A DNA stretch of 64,000 nt from Polyangiaceae bacterium (GCA_013214025.1 JABSRN010000008.1:115208-179207), one strand, 5' to 3'. Positions 34,488 to 43,285 are shown, counted from the first letter of the stretch. The notes: generated by a model from the sequence alone, not told the origin. Numbers and translations are program-made.

Positions 34488-35006
34488 ATGTCCCGCCCGT
34501 CCCGCCTGAGTCGCCTGAGTCGCCTTTTCGTTCTCGTCCTGCTTGCCACACTTCCGGCATGTTCCAAGTCCGAAAAGAAGGAGGCCCCTATTGCCGCCGA
34601 GAAGAAACCGGTGGTTAAAAAGGATTTGAGCCCCGCTGAAGAGGCGGTCAAAGTTTTTAACGGGCGTTGTGCGGTCTGTCACGGTCAGTCCGGCACCGGC
34701 GACGGTCCGGGAGCGGCGGCCCTCAAGGTCAAGCCACGGAATTACACTTCGGTGGAGTGGCAGGCATCCGTGGAGGATGATTACCTGAAGAAGATCATCG
34801 TCGGCGGCGGTGCTTCGGTGGGGAAGGATCCCGGGATGGCAGCCAACCCTGATCTCGCGGACAAGCCCGAAGTGCTCGCTGAAGTCGTGAAGAAGGTGCG
34901 TAGCTTCGTGGATGCGGCTGAGCTCGAGAAGGCGCGAGCCGCAGCCAAAGGTGGCGAGGCCGGAGCCAAAGCTGACGGTGAGAAAGCAGCGGAGCCCGAG
35001 AAGTAA
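34488..35006 (+). CDS. monoheme cytochrome c lipoprotein (paralogue B)
   Basis: 172 aa. Signal peptide with lipobox TLPAC, heme motif GRCAVCHGQSGTGDG, Met region GKDPGMAANPDL, and an Ala/Lys/Glu-rich tail. The cytochrome core matches paralogue A almost without gaps (the stretch AANPDLADKPEVL is identical). It is separated from A by a 236-bp gap with a terminator, so it likely has its own promoter. CGGAGAT precedes the ATG. Confidence 0.9.
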   Translation: MSRPSRLSRLSRLFVLVLLATLPACSKSEKKEAPIAAEKKPVVKKDLSPAEEAVKVFNGRCAVCHGQSGTGDGPGAAALKVKPRNYTSVEWQASVEDDYLKKIIVGGGASVGKDPGMAANPDLADKPEVLAEVVKKVRSFVDAAELEKARAAAKGGEAGAKADGEKAAEPEK

Positions 35007-35051
35007 TAGGGGCGGCCGGCGTCGGATGTGCTTGGCGGCACTTCGAGAGCG

Positions 35052-35411
35052 TTATTCGGTTGTGGCGGAACCCGATGGCGTGTCGCTTGCCGCGCCATCG
35101 GGTTGGCTGGCTTCGTTGGCGGCTCGTGCTTGAGCCGCTTGGCGCTGGAATTCCGCGCGATCGTCTTGTTCGCGGACCACCTCGTCGGTGAGGCGCATGA
35201 CCGCGAAGAATATCGCCGTCAGAATGAAGCAGAGAATGCCCAGCTCCACACCGAAGGCGCCTTCGGGGACGATGTCTTTCGCGAACCACTCTACCGTCAG
35301 GATGATGACGAAATAGAGCCCCAGCATCTTCGGTTTGCCGGTGCCAAATCGAAACGCGAACAGCGAGCACAAAAGTGACGCGATGCCGAGGGAGTTGAAC
35401 AGTGCGAGCAT
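35052..35411 (-). CDS. small membrane protein of unknown function
   Basis: 119 aa. Three hydrophobic helices in the first 75 residues (LGIASLLCSLFAF, MLGLYFVIILTVEWF, LGILCFILTAIFFAVM), then a charged Gln/Ala/Arg tail that may form a coiled coil. Points toward the cytochrome genes (convergent). No family recognised. Confidence 0.6.
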   Translation of the reverse strand: MLALFNSLGIASLLCSLFAFRFGTGKPKMLGLYFVIILTVEWFAKDIVPEGAFGVELGILCFILTAIFFAVMRLTDEVVREQDDRAEFQRQAAQARAANEASQPDGAASDTPSGSATTE

Positions 35412-35492
35412 GGTGCACGCAGTTAATCACCGTGACGGCACGCCGGCAACGGGCTCTGTCGGAGGGAAGGCTGCCGGAGACTCGGCCGCGGA

Positions 35493-35672
35493 CTATCTTG
35501 TCTGGTCTTCGGATACCGAGCTTGGTTCCCCGGCGGTCGTCAGCGGGGGCCGGGCGGCCTCGACGGCTCGATCGGCGAGACTGCCGGAGTCTGCTCCGTT
35601 GTTCTCTAGGAGCGTCAGAGACGTGCTGACGACGAACGAGAGCAAAGGGATCATGGCGAGTTTTCGGTACAT
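35493..35672 (-). CDS. possible 59-residue secreted peptide
   Basis: Short open frame whose first 22 residues look like a signal peptide (MYRKLAMIPLLSFVVSTSLT), followed by a Gly/Ser/Ala/Thr-rich polar part. There is no clear ribosome site. It is the only coding candidate in the gap 35412-35767, which otherwise shows nothing recognisable; the last 70 bases before 35767 are T-rich. Confidence 0.3.
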   Translation of the reverse strand: MYRKLAMIPLLSFVVSTSLTLLENNGADSGSLADRAVEAARPPLTTAGEPSSVSEDQTR

Positions 35673-35767
35673 GAGCGTTTTGACTTAGTACGCAACACCC
35701 GCCTTTTTGGTTCCTCTATCCTCACGCTATTTCTGAGATCTTATTTGGACTCAATGGCGGGGATGAG

Positions 35768-37684
35768 TCAGCCCTCGGTATCCCAGGCACTGCGTCGGGC
35801 GTCCTGATCCTCGGCAGCTTGGAGTAGAGCCGCGTAATATTCGTGTTCCCCCAGGGTTGCGCTGTCGCCGATTACCACTAGGAATCGTTTGGCTCGGGTC
35901 AGTGCGACGTTGGTTCTGCGAACGTCTTGCAGGAAGCCGATGTCGCGCTCTGCGTTGCTTCGAACGAGGTCCACGACGATGGCTTCCTTTTCTCGGCCTT
36001 GAAAGGCATCGACGCTGCCGATTTCGAGCCCGTCGGATACCTCCTTGGCGAGCAACTGCCGCAATTGTTTGGCGTGTGCGGCGTAGGGAGTGATCGCGGC
36101 TATCTCTTGGGGTGAGAGACCTCGGGCGATGATGCGTCGAACCTCGCTCGCCGTAAATTCCGCCTGTTCGGGGTTGTAGGTACTCATAGACCGAGCGTGT
36201 TGCTGCTCCTTCCATCCCTTGCCAGCGGTGTCGATGAAGACCCAATGGGGCGGGCGCTCCGGATCGTCACTGACCCCTGGAAGGTCGCTAAGGACTCGTT
36301 GGGCGATGCTATCGGCGGCTTCGAGTTTGCCTCCGTAGTGTTGCTCGCTGGGGAAGCTCATTAACGCGGTGTGCATTCGATACTGAGTCGTCAACATGCG
36401 GGTGAGCGAGTTTCCGGGCTCGGAACTCAGTCGTTCGAAAAATGTGCTCGCGAGTCCTTGGCGATGGTTGTCCCGCGAGATCACTGTGGGCGGCAATTGC
36501 TCAGGATCTCCTGCGAGAATGAGTTTGGCTCCCCGGGCAAAGGCGACCAAGGCCATCGGATCCGGCGCCTGGGTGGCTTCGTCGAGTACGACGGTGTCGA
36601 AGGCGTGGTTTCCGAGCATGCGCGGGTCGATGCCGCCGGCCGTGCTGAGGATCACGCGAAAGCGACGCAGTACCTTTCCTCGAGCAGTCCCAAACATTCG
36701 TCGAGCATCGCGGGTGAGGGCGTTTGCTTCGTCCAATAGCGTTCTGCTGGCCGAGCCGCGTCCACCGCGTGCTTTACGCTTTTCGTGACGGGCGCGTTTA
36801 TCGCTCGCCTCGCTCATCCACTTCTTTGCCTGTTGGTGTTCGGTGGTTTCCTCGATGAGTTTTTCTAGGCTGCGGGCCTCGACGGCGTCCGAGATGCGTT
36901 CCGGGCGACCGACGCGTACAGGCTTTACTCCGGCGGCCATGAGTCGTTCGCCCAGGTTGTCCAAGGCTGTGTTGCTCGCAGCGGTGACCAACACGCTGTC
37001 GCCTCGCCGTATGAGCTGACGGATCACCTCTACCAACGTGTGAGTCTTTCCAGTGCCGGGGGGGCCGAAGATGAGCGCGATGGGATCGGTCGCGAGTGCG
37101 AAGCGTACCGCCTCCTTCTGGCTGTCGTTGAGATGCTCGTTGCGAAACTCGATGTCTTCGGTTGGTGCAGCAGCGGTGGCGGGGGCCTCGCCGTACAGCA
37201 CGGCGCGCAGATCCTTCAGACGGTCTTCTTTGAGGAATTGGGTGATCCCGCTGTGACCACGCTCAAATGTGGCTTCCGGCGCTTCGGCGTCGAGATGCAC
37301 CGGACCGTCGCCGAGGAAGGCCGGGTAGTTTCCGTCGACGACTACACCGAGCCGATTACTGCTTCGTTTCGCTAGAGTCCCCATCACTCGGCGGTCGGAG
37401 TCGTCCTGTCCCCAGAGCGAAACCGGCGCGCCCGGTCTCAGTGCCAAGGCCTCGAGCGCGGCTTTTTTTTGTGCTTTGAACCAGAGGGTGCAGCGCCCGC
37501 CGGGCCTGCCCTCGACGTCATCGAGGCGAAGGTTTTTTGCCGATTTTCCGTCGGCGATCCGCTGCTTCCAGGGCGTTTGCTCCGTCTCCGTGCGATGCCG
37601 TTCGCGGACGGCTTCGAGCTCTAGGTTCCAAAGTTGGCGTAGGGCGCGGAGTTGCTGCTCGGCGTTGGGACCGTGACTCGGCAT
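35768..37684 (-). CDS. SF1 DNA/RNA helicase (UPF1/IGHMBP2-like)
   Basis: 638 aa. An N-terminal beta-barrel-like region is followed by the SF1B helicase core: Walker A GPPGTGKT, motif II DEATQAPDP, motif III GDPEQLPPTV, motif V-like VDAFQGREKEAIVVDLVRS, and motif VI NVALTRAK. The family unwinds nucleic acid 5' to 3' with ATP. ATG 37684 has GGGAG 9 bases upstream and is preferred to the GTG at 37702. The upstream glycosyltransferase frame overlaps the start by about 167 bp, probably by misreading of its 3' end. Confidence 0.9.
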   Translation of the reverse strand: MPSHGPNAEQQLRALRQLWNLELEAVRERHRTETEQTPWKQRIADGKSAKNLRLDDVEGRPGGRCTLWFKAQKKAALEALALRPGAPVSLWGQDDSDRRVMGTLAKRSSNRLGVVVDGNYPAFLGDGPVHLDAEAPEATFERGHSGITQFLKEDRLKDLRAVLYGEAPATAAAPTEDIEFRNEHLNDSQKEAVRFALATDPIALIFGPPGTGKTHTLVEVIRQLIRRGDSVLVTAASNTALDNLGERLMAAGVKPVRVGRPERISDAVEARSLEKLIEETTEHQQAKKWMSEASDKRARHEKRKARGGRGSASRTLLDEANALTRDARRMFGTARGKVLRRFRVILSTAGGIDPRMLGNHAFDTVVLDEATQAPDPMALVAFARGAKLILAGDPEQLPPTVISRDNHRQGLASTFFERLSSEPGNSLTRMLTTQYRMHTALMSFPSEQHYGGKLEAADSIAQRVLSDLPGVSDDPERPPHWVFIDTAGKGWKEQQHARSMSTYNPEQAEFTASEVRRIIARGLSPQEIAAITPYAAHAKQLRQLLAKEVSDGLEIGSVDAFQGREKEAIVVDLVRSNAERDIGFLQDVRRTNVALTRAKRFLVVIGDSATLGEHEYYAALLQAAEDQDARRSAWDTEG

Positions 37685-38771
37685 GCCGGCACGCTCCCAC
37701 ACGACACGGCTCCCGTCGAGCGGCTCGGCGGGCGGGCTGACGATTAGCGAAAGCGGCGGGGTGGCGGCCGAGTCTAGGCGTGAGTGAAGCGCGGCAGAGT
37801 GATTCGATGACCCGAGCGGCTTCCGACGCGCTGCCGAGGCACCGAAGGGTTTCGCTGAGCGCGGCTGCCCGATCCCGATGGGACGAACCGCGTAACAGTT
37901 TATCGGCTGCTTCCCGCAGGCCTACCGAGGAAATGTCGTCCGGGCTCAGACTCGCGCCGGCCCCCAGCTCCGCCACTCGGCGTGGGTTGCTCGGTTGATC
38001 GCCAAAGAACGGGGTGCTCAGTTGCGGGACGCCAAAGTAGAGCCCTTCGTGCACGCTGTTGGCGCGGCTGTGGGTGATGAACAAGTCCGTGTGCTGGAGC
38101 AATTCCAGCTGGGGCACGACGGATCGAACCAGCACATTTTCGGGTGCATCGGCGAACCGGGTGATGTCTTCTCGGCTACCGATGGAGAGCATTAACTCGT
38201 AGGCGTCGTAGGCCCCGAAGGCGTCGATGAATATTTGGAATATTCCCTCTGGAGCCGGGACGGCGCTTCCGACGATCGTTCCCAAAGAGACGTACACCCG
38301 CCTGCGCTGGGACTTGGCGTCGCGGTCCAGCGGAAAGCTTTCGTCCCGGGAGCGACCCTCAATCATCGGACCGACGAAGTCATATCGACTAGCCTTGGCT
38401 GAGACGTGAGCGTTGAGAGCGCGGGAGGAATAGACAAGGTTTCGTTCTGCGAAGAACCCAGCCTCAATGGCTTGGTGACCTGAATATTGTTGTTGGTCGT
38501 TCTCTTGGATCGTTTCGACGGCAGCACGACTGGTACGGTCGAGCGGGGGCGCCTCAGACACCGCGTCGGAATCGATGGCGGCTACATCTGGTACCAGGGT
38601 GCTGATCGAACAAATGTGGGGGGGGTAACCCAGGTGTCGCGCCAGAATCAGCCCCCAAGGGGCGAAGTTGTTGTAGACGACGCGGTGTCCAGACTGGACG
38701 AGCTTTTCGGCTAGAGGCAGCGTCGGGTTTACGTGGCCGGAGCCCTTGATATTGAAGAAGAGGATGTTCAT
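37518..38771 (-). CDS. GT1-family glycosyltransferase (macrolide/UDP-glucuronosyl type)
   Basis: 417 aa as read. GT-B fold: N-terminal GSGHVNPTLPLAEKLVQSGHRV, and a donor site THSRANSVHEGLYFGVPQLSTPFFGDQ, where the usual HGGxNS is HSRANS. It glycosylates a small lipophilic acceptor. The fold should end near residue 335 (RVIESLCRAS). The remaining Arg/Ala/Pro-rich 80 residues overlap the helicase start and look non-native; a one-base shift near 37775-37785 would bring a TAG at about 37770 into frame. ATG 38771 gives the conserved N-terminus. Confidence 0.75.
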   Translation of the reverse strand: MNILFFNIKGSGHVNPTLPLAEKLVQSGHRVVYNNFAPWGLILARHLGYPPHICSISTLVPDVAAIDSDAVSEAPPLDRTSRAAVETIQENDQQQYSGHQAIEAGFFAERNLVYSSRALNAHVSAKASRYDFVGPMIEGRSRDESFPLDRDAKSQRRRVYVSLGTIVGSAVPAPEGIFQIFIDAFGAYDAYELMLSIGSREDITRFADAPENVLVRSVVPQLELLQHTDLFITHSRANSVHEGLYFGVPQLSTPFFGDQPSNPRRVAELGAGASLSPDDISSVGLREAADKLLRGSSHRDRAAALSETLRCLGSASEAARVIESLCRASLTPRLGRHPAAFANRQPARRAARREPCRVGACRHAESRSQRRAATPRPTPTLEPRARSRPRTASHGDGANALEAADRRRKIGKKPSPR

Positions 38772-38984
38772 GAAAGCGCCGGACCTCAGGCAAGGCCCGT
38801 GTTCGGGCTGTCGCGCACTCCGGCAGGCAGATCGAGATAGCCCCAGCAAATTTCCGGAGCCGGCCACCAGAAGCACGGAGTGGCGGTCGCCTGTCTGACC
38901 GAGACCGGGCGAAATCTCGAAGCATTCAGCTCCGGCGGCTTCAGGGCCCTTCCTGTGTCGCACGAAGCAGTCTAAAATCTGCCC

Positions 38985-39428
38985 ATGGACATCAAGGAAC
39001 TAGCCGCCCGTGAAGAGATTCGAGAGCTGGTCGCGAGCTACAATCACTTCGGTGACACGGGCATCATGGACAGCTTGTTGGAACTGTTCGCCGACGACGC
39101 TGCCATCCATGTTGCGGATCGCACCATCACGGGTCAAGCGGAGCTGAGGAAATTTTTCTCGTCAGTGGCCGGTCCTGATAGTGGGCGGCCCAAAATAAAA
39201 AGTTTACAGCACCACACCAGCTTACTTTCCATCGAAGTGCTCGATGCCAAACACGCTCGCGGGCGCTGTTACTTTTCTGTGTTCACCGACCTGGGCTTGG
39301 ACCATTGGGGACGTTACCGTGACGAGTACGTTTTCGTGGACGGCGTGTGGAAGTTTTCGTTGCGCAACGCCAAGGTGGCGGGGCGACAGGGCACCTGGGG
39401 CAAGACGCCTGACACTAAGGGTGACTGA
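38985..39428 (+). CDS. SnoaL/NTF2-like domain protein
   Basis: 147 aa, one alpha+beta barrel. The pattern IRELVASYNHFGDTGIMDSLLELFADDAAIHV and the later DEYVFVDGVWKFSLRNA is typical of SnoaL-like polyketide cyclase/dehydratase or ketosteroid-isomerase-like proteins. Catalytic residues cannot be assigned. Divergent from the glycosyltransferase, 213 bp between starts. Confidence 0.8.
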   Translation: MDIKELAAREEIRELVASYNHFGDTGIMDSLLELFADDAAIHVADRTITGQAELRKFFSSVAGPDSGRPKIKSLQHHTSLLSIEVLDAKHARGRCYFSVFTDLGLDHWGRYRDEYVFVDGVWKFSLRNAKVAGRQGTWGKTPDTKGD

Positions 39429-39485
39429 GCGACGGCGGAGTTCTTTGAGCTGGCGCGGTCTGGTGCGCTAGGCTACGGGCGCGAT

Positions 39486-39872
39486 ATGGAAAAGCTTTTG
39501 TTTACTCTCAGTGGTGTATTTGGCTTCAGTGCGGTGGCGCTGGGTGCCTTTGGGGCTCATGGCCTCAAAACGCTTTTTAAGGACACCGCCGACGTAGAGC
39601 AGCGCTTGGCCTGGTGGCAAACGGCGGCTCACTATCACCTGATACATGCTTTGGCGATCGCTCTGGCCGCCCACCTAGCCTCGAAAACCGGAGCCACCAG
39701 CGCCAGCGTGGCCGGGTATTGTTTCGCAGGTGGCATTCTGCTGTTCAGCGGTAGCCTGTACGCTATGACCCTGAGCGGCATTCGCGTACTCGGTGCGGTA
39801 ACGCCACTCGGCGGATTGAGTCTGCTCGCAGGATGGATGGCGCTCATCGCCACCGCTCGAAATCTGCCGTGA
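39486..39872 (+). CDS. DUF423 membrane protein
   Basis: 128 aa, four predicted helices. The diagnostic start (SGVFGFSAVALGAFGAHGL) and the WWQTAAHYHLIHALAIAL segment identify DUF423 (YgdD-like); function unknown in the family. The next gene starts inside its stop (GTGA overlap). Confidence 0.9.
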   Translation: MEKLLFTLSGVFGFSAVALGAFGAHGLKTLFKDTADVEQRLAWWQTAAHYHLIHALAIALAAHLASKTGATSASVAGYCFAGGILLFSGSLYAMTLSGIRVLGAVTPLGGLSLLAGWMALIATARNLP

Positions 39873-40120
39873 GTCGCCCGCCCGATAGCGTTGAAAGTGC
39901 TGGGGCGCGCGAGTCCGCACTAGACCAACAGCTCGAGGCTGTGTGCGACGAACAGGGCCTGTTGCGCAGCGACTATCCGCAGGTAGAACTGCTACTGGCC
40001 ATGCCACCAGAGCGATGGCCTGAGTGCTGCGATACGGGGTGCCACCCCTGTGTGAAGGACCATCAACGCGTGGCCAAGCTGTTGCTCCGCCTTCGTGGCG
40101 CCCCCAGGCGCTCCGACTGA
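39869..40120 (+). CDS. oxidoreductase-like Cys-rich protein
   Basis: 83 aa. The C-terminal half carries MPPERWPECCDTGCHPCVKDH, the P-x-x-C-C-x-x-G-C-x-x-C-V pattern of the oxidoreductase-like domain seen in small bacterial proteins and at the N-terminus of some reductases. The GTG start overlaps the DUF423 stop by 4 bases; a frame upstream to 39833 exists. Probably co-translated with DUF423. Confidence 0.7.
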   Translation: MSRPPDSVESAGARESALDQQLEAVCDEQGLLRSDYPQVELLLAMPPERWPECCDTGCHPCVKDHQRVAKLLLRLRGAPRRSD

Positions 40121-40177
40121 AACCGGCCGTGCAGCGGCGGGTGGCTGACGAGCTGGCGGGTCTGATATAGTCTCGCC

Positions 40178-40720
40178 GTGCCTAAATATATTGCCCTAAT
40201 GCGAGGCATCAACGTCGCCGGTCACAAGTCCGTTCGAATGGCGGAACTGCGGGGGTGGGTCGAAGCGTTGGGCTACGAAGAGGTGACGACTTATATGCAG
40301 AGTGGTAACCTGGTTTTCCGGTCGGGCCAGAGTGCTACCAAAGTCCGCGACGCCCTACGTCGAGCCGTACTGGCGGAGTCGGGCTTCGATATACCGGTGG
40401 TGGTGCGGACGGCTAGTCAGCTGGGGGCAGTCATCGACAATAATCCCTTCGCTAAGGAGGCCGCTGACGAACCGAAGTTCGTCCATGTGGCGTTCCTCTC
40501 GGGATCGCCGTCCGCGTCGAAGCTGAACGTGCTGCTTGGGATCGATTCTGGGGCGGACCGGTGTGAGCTTTCGGGACGCGAGCTGTACCTGCATTTCGCC
40601 GACGGGGCCGGGAAGACCAAGTGGCTGAACACTGTGATTGAGAAGACACTCGGCGTCGACTCAACATCCCGCAACTGGAACAGCGTGCTCAAGCTAGCGG
40701 GGATGTTGAAAAACAGCTGA
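40178..40720 (+). CDS. DUF1697 family protein
   Basis: 180 aa, full-length family member. Diagnostic MRGINVAGHKSVRMAELR near the N-terminus, TTYMQSGNLVF, and the C-terminal TSRNWNSVLKLAGM. GTG start. Function of the family is unknown. Stands alone 57 bp after the Cys-rich gene. Confidence 0.92.
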   Translation: MPKYIALMRGINVAGHKSVRMAELRGWVEALGYEEVTTYMQSGNLVFRSGQSATKVRDALRRAVLAESGFDIPVVVRTASQLGAVIDNNPFAKEAADEPKFVHVAFLSGSPSASKLNVLLGIDSGADRCELSGRELYLHFADGAGKTKWLNTVIEKTLGVDSTSRNWNSVLKLAGMLKNS

Positions 40721-41048
40721 GAGGGCGGAGCCGGTTGTCGGCGATTCAAGATCACTAATGATATTTGATGATTAGGGTACACATTTACTGTGCTGCCCAG
40801 GCGGAGTGCCGGCGGGACAGTGCAGCGCGAAGCTATCCCCATGCGCGTGCCGATTGTCGCCCCTTCGTATTCGCCGAAAGTGCGGACCCGTGGGCAGGTA
40901 AAGCGCAGTGATTGTAACGCTTTACGATGAACCTTAAGGGTCAGGAATGGACGGCATTCGTACCGTCTTTGAGTTTCTTTTATGGGCTTGTCCGATCCGT
41001 AGCCCGAGGATTGTCATCAAGGAAAGCCATTCTATAGGAGGCATTCCG
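40721..41048. other. 328-bp intergenic region
   Basis: No gene recognised. The left third is A/T-rich (around 40745-40790). The right end has AGGAGG (41036-41041), the strong ribosome site of the YHS gene. Confidence 0.35.
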
Positions 41049-41497
41049 ATGAGCATTCTTGATTCCGCCACGTCCCATAGAGCCATCTCCCTTGGGTTGT
41101 TCGTCGCGCTGTTGTTGTTCGTCGCGGTCGTTTGCTTCTCTCAAGCCAAACGTGTGGCGCCTATGAGCTGGGGATTTACGGCGCCGTCAACGCCCCATCG
41201 GGGACCGCTCTGGGGGGATTTGATCCGGTGGCCTGTCGTTTCGGGGGCGCCGAACGGGGCGACGCGAGGTTCACGGCAGAGTACGGCGGTGTGCTCTGGC
41301 TCTTCGCCAACGCGAAGAATCACTATGCATTCGTGGCTACGCCAGGTTTATTCGCCCCCATGCTCGGAGGCTACTGCGCCTTCGCCGTTAGCAAGGGATT
41401 CACGGCCAGTGCCAGCGGCGAAAGCTTTCATATTGAAGAGGATAAACTATTCGCCCTCGATAGTGATCAGAGCAAGGAGCAGTGGCGCGCTTCTTGA
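41049..41497 (+). pseudogene. YHS-domain membrane-anchored protein, one frameshift
   Basis: ATG 41049 behind AGGAGG starts a signal/anchor helix (AISLGLFVALLLFVAVVCF). At about 41155-41165 the sense frame changes and continues in the frame reading AYELGIYGAVNAPSGTALGGFDPVA to 41497. The second part is a YHS fold (GGFDPVACRFGGAERGDARFTAEYGGVLWLFANAKNHYAF), which in other proteins binds metals. A single missing base explains the break; sequencing error or mutation cannot be told apart. Confidence 0.7.
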
Positions 41498-41546
41498 GCT
41501 GACGGAATTATTGATGTGGCGGTCGCCAATTGGAGTCAGCGATCGG

Positions 41547-41818
41547 TCAATTCTCAAGGAGGCTCAGGCGAGCGCGCAACAGCTCTGCCTGCTGCTCCGA
41601 TTGGGTGAGCTCGAGCGCTGTGCGGCAGTGTTGGAGCGGGTCGTCGTATCGATCCGCTCGTTTGGAGAACTCCGCGAGCGCGGCATATAGCGGCGCATAG
41701 GGGCTCATTCTACGGTCGGACAGTAGCCATTCGAGTTCTCGTAGCGCTTCCGGGACGTCGCCGGACATGCCACTGACGATGGCGAGATTGAGCCGGACCA
41801 AAGGACTGCCGGTTTGAT
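41547..41818 (-). pseudogene. C-terminal fragment of an ECF sigma factor (SigI/DUF6596, TPR-like tail)
   Basis: Residues SPLVRLNLAIVSGMSGDVPEALRELE ... YAPLYAALAEFSKRADRYDDPLQHCRTALELTQ match the tetratricopeptide-like C-terminus of the sigma-70 family that is normally paired with YCII-domain genes. The DNA-binding regions 2 and 4 are missing. The fragment ends where an IS3-type terminal sequence begins (about 41820). The open frame runs on through the insertion to 42029, but that part is not sigma-like. Confidence 0.55.
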
Positions 41819-41819
41819 G

Positions 41820-42000
41820 TGAAGTGGTCCCGTCATAGCGGACACCCTGGGAGGGGGTTACTCTCCCGCGTGGAGTCCAAAATTGACTAAGCCCAAGAAG
41901 AAAAGAACGAAGAAATCGAGGAGCCGGTATGCGGTCCAATTCAAAGCTGAGGCGGTGCGCGCTGTGGAAGCTCGTGGCAGCCGGCTTTCGCGGAGACCGA
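41820..42000 (+). mobile_element. IS3-family remnant: left end and transposase OrfA N-terminus
   Basis: From 41820 the sequence TGAAGTGGTCCCGTCATAGC followed by GGACACC has the form of an IS3-type left terminal repeat. About 60 bp inside, the frame from 41883 reads TKPKKKRTKKSRSRYAVQFKAEAVRAVEARGSR, the start of an IS3 OrfA helix-turn-helix, then loses similarity near 41985 and stops at 42014. OrfB and the right end are absent. It lies between two pieces of a YciI/sigma-factor locus. Confidence 0.6.
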
Positions 42001-42029
42001 CTGAGACGCGGTAGGCGAAGGGGGGTCAC

Positions 42030-42155
42030 TCACATCGGTACGTCGACGAGGGGGCGCACGTAGATCTCGCAGTGCTCCAGCAGCGGGCAGCCCTGAGCGA
42101 CTTCGGTCGCGTCCTCCAGGCAATCTGCCTTGATGATGATTAGCCACCGAAATCT
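42030..42155 (-). pseudogene. C-terminal fragment of a YCII-related protein
   Basis: About 40 residues read GRFRWLIIIKADCLEDATEVAQGCPLLEHCEIYVRPLVDVPM, the closing beta-alpha-beta of YCII-domain proteins (usually GGF-x-I-I-E-A, CP-x-L, V-E-V-R-P). The N-terminal half is missing. Its stop is followed at once by a GTG in the direction of the sigma-factor fragment, the usual gene order of this pair. Between 42156 and 42412 nothing is recognised. Confidence 0.5.
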
Positions 42156-42412
42156 GCCGGAGGCGGCGATCGCGACTGCGGAGCGATTAAGAAAAGCCCC
42201 CGATATGCTCTGCTGCATGAGGCCGGAATTTGTGCAGTGCCCGGATCTGGATTTGGATAGAAGGCGGGCACGTGGCACGTGCGAATGACCTTTCTGCCGG
42301 ATGAACAGAAGTTGGAGTTGGCATTGAAGCGCTTCTGCGATCATCACATTTGGTTTTTGAACAGCTACGCGGAAGCCGCAGCCTAGGTGGCGGAAGCTAT
42401 CGACTAGGCGGT

Positions 42413-43285
42413 CTAAAACCCGCGCTGGGAGTCGGGGCGTAACGCGACCTTGCCTGCCAATGCTTGATCCACGACGGCGATCAGTCGGTCTCGGTCCCGC
42501 GGCAGACGCCCGGCAAGCGGCAGGTAGTTGCTAGCGTGGTTGGAACGGAATACGGCGTTGCTGGGATTGGTCTCCTCCAAAAACAATCGGATCTCCTCCA
42601 GAAATCCGCGTTGATCGGGAAGCTCAAATTTGCCTCGAGCGTGGAGCTTGATCAGCGGAGTGCCTGGAGCGAAGGTGAGGGTGAGCAGAGACACGTAGCG
42701 GGGGTCCATCTCTGTTGTCAGTTTCCCCGAACTCACCGCGTGGGCATGACTTCGTTCGGCTCCGCCGGCGCCTAACAAGAAGATCAGCGATTGATCCATG
42801 TTGGCGTCCCGGCAGCGCTTGGCGGTGACCACGTGGTCTTCGAAACTGCCGCCCTTAGCTATTGCCTTGAGTGTTGCTGGATCGCCGGACTCGGGTCCGA
42901 TATACAGAAGCCGGAGCCCCAACTCTCGCAATGCTTTAAGCTCGTCCGTCGTCTTGGCCAACACGTTGCGGGCTGTGGCGTAGGAGCTGATGCGAATCGT
43001 GCGAGGGAAGGCGGAGCGGCAGGCCTCCAGGATAGGGAGCCAGTGATCCATCGGCATGACGAGTGCGTCTCCGTCGGCGATAAAAATGCGTCGCACGCTG
43101 TCGCCGAGCTGTTCGCGTATTGCGTCGATCTCCGCCAACACTTCCGGCAAAGGGCGGAGCCGGTACTGTTTTGTGCGGTACATGCCGCAGTAGGTGCAGT
43201 GATTCCACGAACAGCCGATGGTGGCTTGAATGATCAGGGAATTACCCTCGCTGGGGGGACGAAACAGCGGCATGTCGTACTGCAT
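42413..43285 (-). CDS. radical SAM protein
   Basis: 290 aa. Iron-sulfur motif C-x4-C-x2-C (GCSWNHCTYCGMY) close to the N-terminus, with the spacing of the GCSxNxCTFC subfamily, then GDALVMP, YIGPESGD and a C-terminal helical part. No auxiliary cluster Cys. The reaction is unknown; it is short compared with HemN-type proteins. Transcribed alone toward the sigma-factor relics. Confidence 0.82.
   Translation of the reverse strand: MQYDMPLFRPPSEGNSLIIQATIGCSWNHCTYCGMYRTKQYRLRPLPEVLAEIDAIREQLGDSVRRIFIADGDALVMPMDHWLPILEACRSAFPRTIRISSYATARNVLAKTTDELKALRELGLRLLYIGPESGDPATLKAIAKGGSFEDHVVTAKRCRDANMDQSLIFLLGAGGAERSHAHAVSSGKLTTEMDPRYVSLLTLTFAPGTPLIKLHARGKFELPDQRGFLEEIRLFLEETNPSNAVFRSNHASNYLPLAGRLPRDRDRLIAVVDQALAGKVALRPDSQRGF

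Noticed and set aside
40947..41690. 247-residue plus-strand frame
   Set aside because: Only the part after ATG 41049 has a ribosome site and export helix; after about 41160 the coding frame is a different one (YHS).
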